Positions 62,256 to 64,000 of a DNA stretch of 64,000 nt are shown here, one piece after another. How positions within the stretch are numbered: position 1 is the first letter of the stretch; every line of letters begins with the position of its first letter. The position numbers and the translations under genes are program-made. The notes below the pieces were generated by a model that worked only from the letters and a program-made list of their open reading frames with translations, was not told the origin of the DNA and made no database searches. Origin of the DNA: Candidatus Poribacteria bacterium (GTDB lineage: Bacteria; Poribacteria; WGA-4E; WGA-3G); assembly GCA_022827185.1 (NCBI GenBank), contig JAJDTM010000042.1, forward strand, positions 117,007 through 181,006, read 5' to 3'.

Positions 62256-62912
62256 TTAGCGGCTTCTGATGTTAACCTGCTGGAACGCCTCCGCAGATAA
62301 ATATCTTCCTAACACCTTCTGAATATCTGTTTCTGTGAGTTTCTGCGGTGTGATCAAAACACATTTGTTTTGCGAGTTCTTGCGCCAAGCGGCTTCAAAT
62401 TCTTTGTAGGTCAATCGGCGTTTGGAGAGATTGGTAGGATTTTGAAGAGAGACTTCGCTGAGTTGATCGTTGTAGTCAGACACCGGCAAAATCTCCGGGG
62501 TGCGTCCTTGAAATTGGATCATTACAATGGGGGCCCACCCTTTGGCAACAAATGCCTTCAGGACATCAAACGATCCACCGGAGACGACAGCAGCATGTTG
62601 AACTGTCCCACGCGTCCTTGCGAAGAAATCGTCTAACCCGGTTCTGCTTGCGGGTATAGGTTCCTTGAAAGCGTTTCTAAGATAAGGCTGTTCCTGCAAA
62701 CGGACAGTAGCACTTTCAGGTAAACCCGCTTGGTTCTCCTCAGCCTGCATCGCGGTTTCAGGAACAGGGTACTGTTCTTGACGGGACGACGTGCACTGGA
62801 TTGCCAAAAGCGCGAAGACAAGCAATACGACGCAAGCGCCGACGGTTGAATAGAAAGAACCTCTGCGGAATGTCTGATGAATTTCTGCTAAAAAAGACAG
62901 ATAGCGTTTCAT
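62256..62912 (-). CDS. Membrane-anchored protein, possibly C39-peptidase-like
   Basis: 218 residues. A hydrophobic segment at ~22-40 (STVGACVVLLVFALLAIQC) anchors or exports it; the C-T-S-S after it could be a lipid site. Residues ~105-190 (VLKAFVAKGWAPIVMIQF, ILPVSDYNDQLSEVSLQNP, RLTYKEFEAAW) recall the C-terminal half of C39-type peptidase domains, but the usual catalytic cysteine at the N-terminal end is not evident. If so, it is a non-catalytic relative. AAGGAAGGA precedes ATG 62912. Confidence 0.6.
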   Translation of the reverse strand: MKRYLSFLAEIHQTFRRGSFYSTVGACVVLLVFALLAIQCTSSRQEQYPVPETAMQAEENQAGLPESATVRLQEQPYLRNAFKEPIPASRTGLDDFFARTRGTVQHAAVVSGGSFDVLKAFVAKGWAPIVMIQFQGRTPEILPVSDYNDQLSEVSLQNPTNLSKRRLTYKEFEAAWRKNSQNKCVLITPQKLTETDIQKVLGRYLSAEAFQQVNIRSR

Positions 62913-63283
62913 AATTTCATCCTTCCTTATATAAAGGGTCTGTGTGAGAAATGGCTACTGGCACCATTGAGAGTTTTACACAACTAATGATTTTGAGCAG
63001 CCTGTGCGAAATCCTCTGGATCGCGCAGCTTGCTACCACCTTTTAGATACGATAACCTTTGTGAAACGTGAGTTTGAGACTGCTCCTCGCGACGCATCGC
63101 GAGACAATTGACCCACTCATCCAGTTATCATAGGTCAAATCTTATTTTTTTTCAAATAAAAAATAAAATGCCTATACCTAACTATAAATTATAGGATACT
63201 TTCAGGGAAAAAGCAAATTATATCCATAAAAATCACTAATTTTACTTGAAAATATTTTTGGGGATAAAGTGATAATAAACGAA
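62913..63283. other. AT-rich gap before the rRNA genes
   Basis: About 370 bases, AT-rich from 63135 on. It should hold the promoter of the gene at 62912. No frame of note. Confidence 0.5.
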
Positions 63284-63306
63284 AGGGCAGGTTATTCACC
63301 TGCCCT
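63284..63306 (-). terminator. rRNA operon terminator
   Basis: GGGCAGGT (63284-63291 region) pairs with ACCTGCCC (63298-63305). In minus-strand direction the stem is followed by TTTCGTTTATTATC. It stands just after the 3' end of 5S rRNA. Confidence 0.75.
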
Positions 63307-63316
63307 TTGAGAGGAT

Positions 63317-63433
63317 TCCCGGCAGCGACCTACTTTCCCGCGGGGTCGCCCCCGAAGTATCATCAGCGCTGAAGGGCTTAACTACCGTGTTCGGGATGGG
63401 TACGGGTGGGTCCCCTTCGCTATAGCCACCGGA
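63317..63433 (-). rRNA. rrf: 5S ribosomal RNA
   Basis: Minus-strand sequence begins TCCGGTGGCTATAGCG and ends GCTGCCGGGA; it contains the conserved CCCATCCCGAACACGG and the loop AAGTAGGTCGCTGCC. Length about 117, normal for 5S. It follows the 23S gene with a spacer of about 150 bases and ends before a terminator. Confidence 0.92.
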
Positions 63434-63584
63434 AAATCTTTTTATATGACTCAGTACTAGCATGCAGGAGGTTGTCTCAAAGACGATGTAAATCTCGCCA
63501 AAGCCTTCTAATGTTGCCGAGCCATCATAAGAATATTTGACAATTGCATAGGTGTGAGGGGTCGGTAGAATGAGAAAAGAAGTT
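63434..63584 (-). other. 23S-5S internal spacer
   Basis: About 150 bases between 23S and 5S. No tRNA-like cloverleaf is visible. Confidence 0.6.

Positions 63585-64000
<416 letters not shown>

Overview
This window looks like part of a genome of the Candidatus Poribacteria or a close relative (PVC/FCB-type, Gram-negative). That is an inference from gene style: many secreted TolB-like (PD40) propellers and LamG proteins, outer-membrane and lipoprotein genes, T9SS-like C-terminal domains, a sulfatase, a mandelate-racemase-type enzyme, a Gfo/Idh/MocA oxidoreductase and an MXAN_6640-like protease. The 23S/5S rRNA at the right edge could settle the taxon. No tRNA gene was seen.

Layout. 0-1.8 kb: start of a sugar-nucleotide epimerase-like gene and a frameshifted tnpB element. 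2.0-11.9 kb: a cluster of repeated cassettes (small lipoprotein-like gene, then alternating PD40 propeller and LamG genes). Its two halves each begin with a sigma-54 promoter and a leader RNA able to fold as an H-type pseudoknot. Almost every propeller/LamG protein ends in the same short tail (T-x-W-G-x-L-K), which I propose as a sorting or anchoring signal. 12-17.7 kb: a WD40-like protein with a T9SS-type C-terminal domain and a large outer-membrane barrel-like protein. 17.7-25.8 kb: a 1005-residue multi-domain acetyltransferase fusion, an oxidoreductase, an O-methyltransferase, a vWA protein and a SNF2/SWIM helicase. 25.8-33.4 kb: two paralogous ~1130-residue primase/helicase-like proteins with degraded active sites, separated by a LamG pseudogene.

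33.4-36.6 kb is a gene-poor accessory strip. It holds five copies of a second RNA element with a covarying H-type pseudoknot, interspersed with broken small genes, one intact 70-residue gene and a deletion derivative of a tnpB element. 36.6-44.7 kb is metabolic: sulfatase, enolase-superfamily enzyme, diaminopimelate decarboxylase, esterase, adenylosuccinate-lyase-like enzyme and a NAGPA-type phosphodiester glycosidase. 44.8-53.1 kb encodes a TAT-exported DUF4159 protein, then a probable envelope system: two substrate-binding/OmpA fusions around a membrane-anchored vWA protein, plus a coiled-coil membrane protein and a large uncharacterised protein. 53.2-62.9 kb is on the minus strand: a flavoprotein, a lipoprotein coupled to a secreted metalloprotease, a PNPOx-like protein, a CBM protein with the same W-G-x-L-K-type tail, three paralogous lipoproteins with low-complexity Gly/Glu/His tails, a 47-bp tandem repeat and an unknown membrane protein. 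The window ends with 5S and the 3' part of 23S rRNA, both on the minus strand.

Most promising novelties: the five-copy pseudoknot family at 34.8-36.3 kb, the sigma-54/pseudoknot leaders at 2.06 and 8.55 kb, the shared C-terminal tail, and the paired primase-helicase paralogs.
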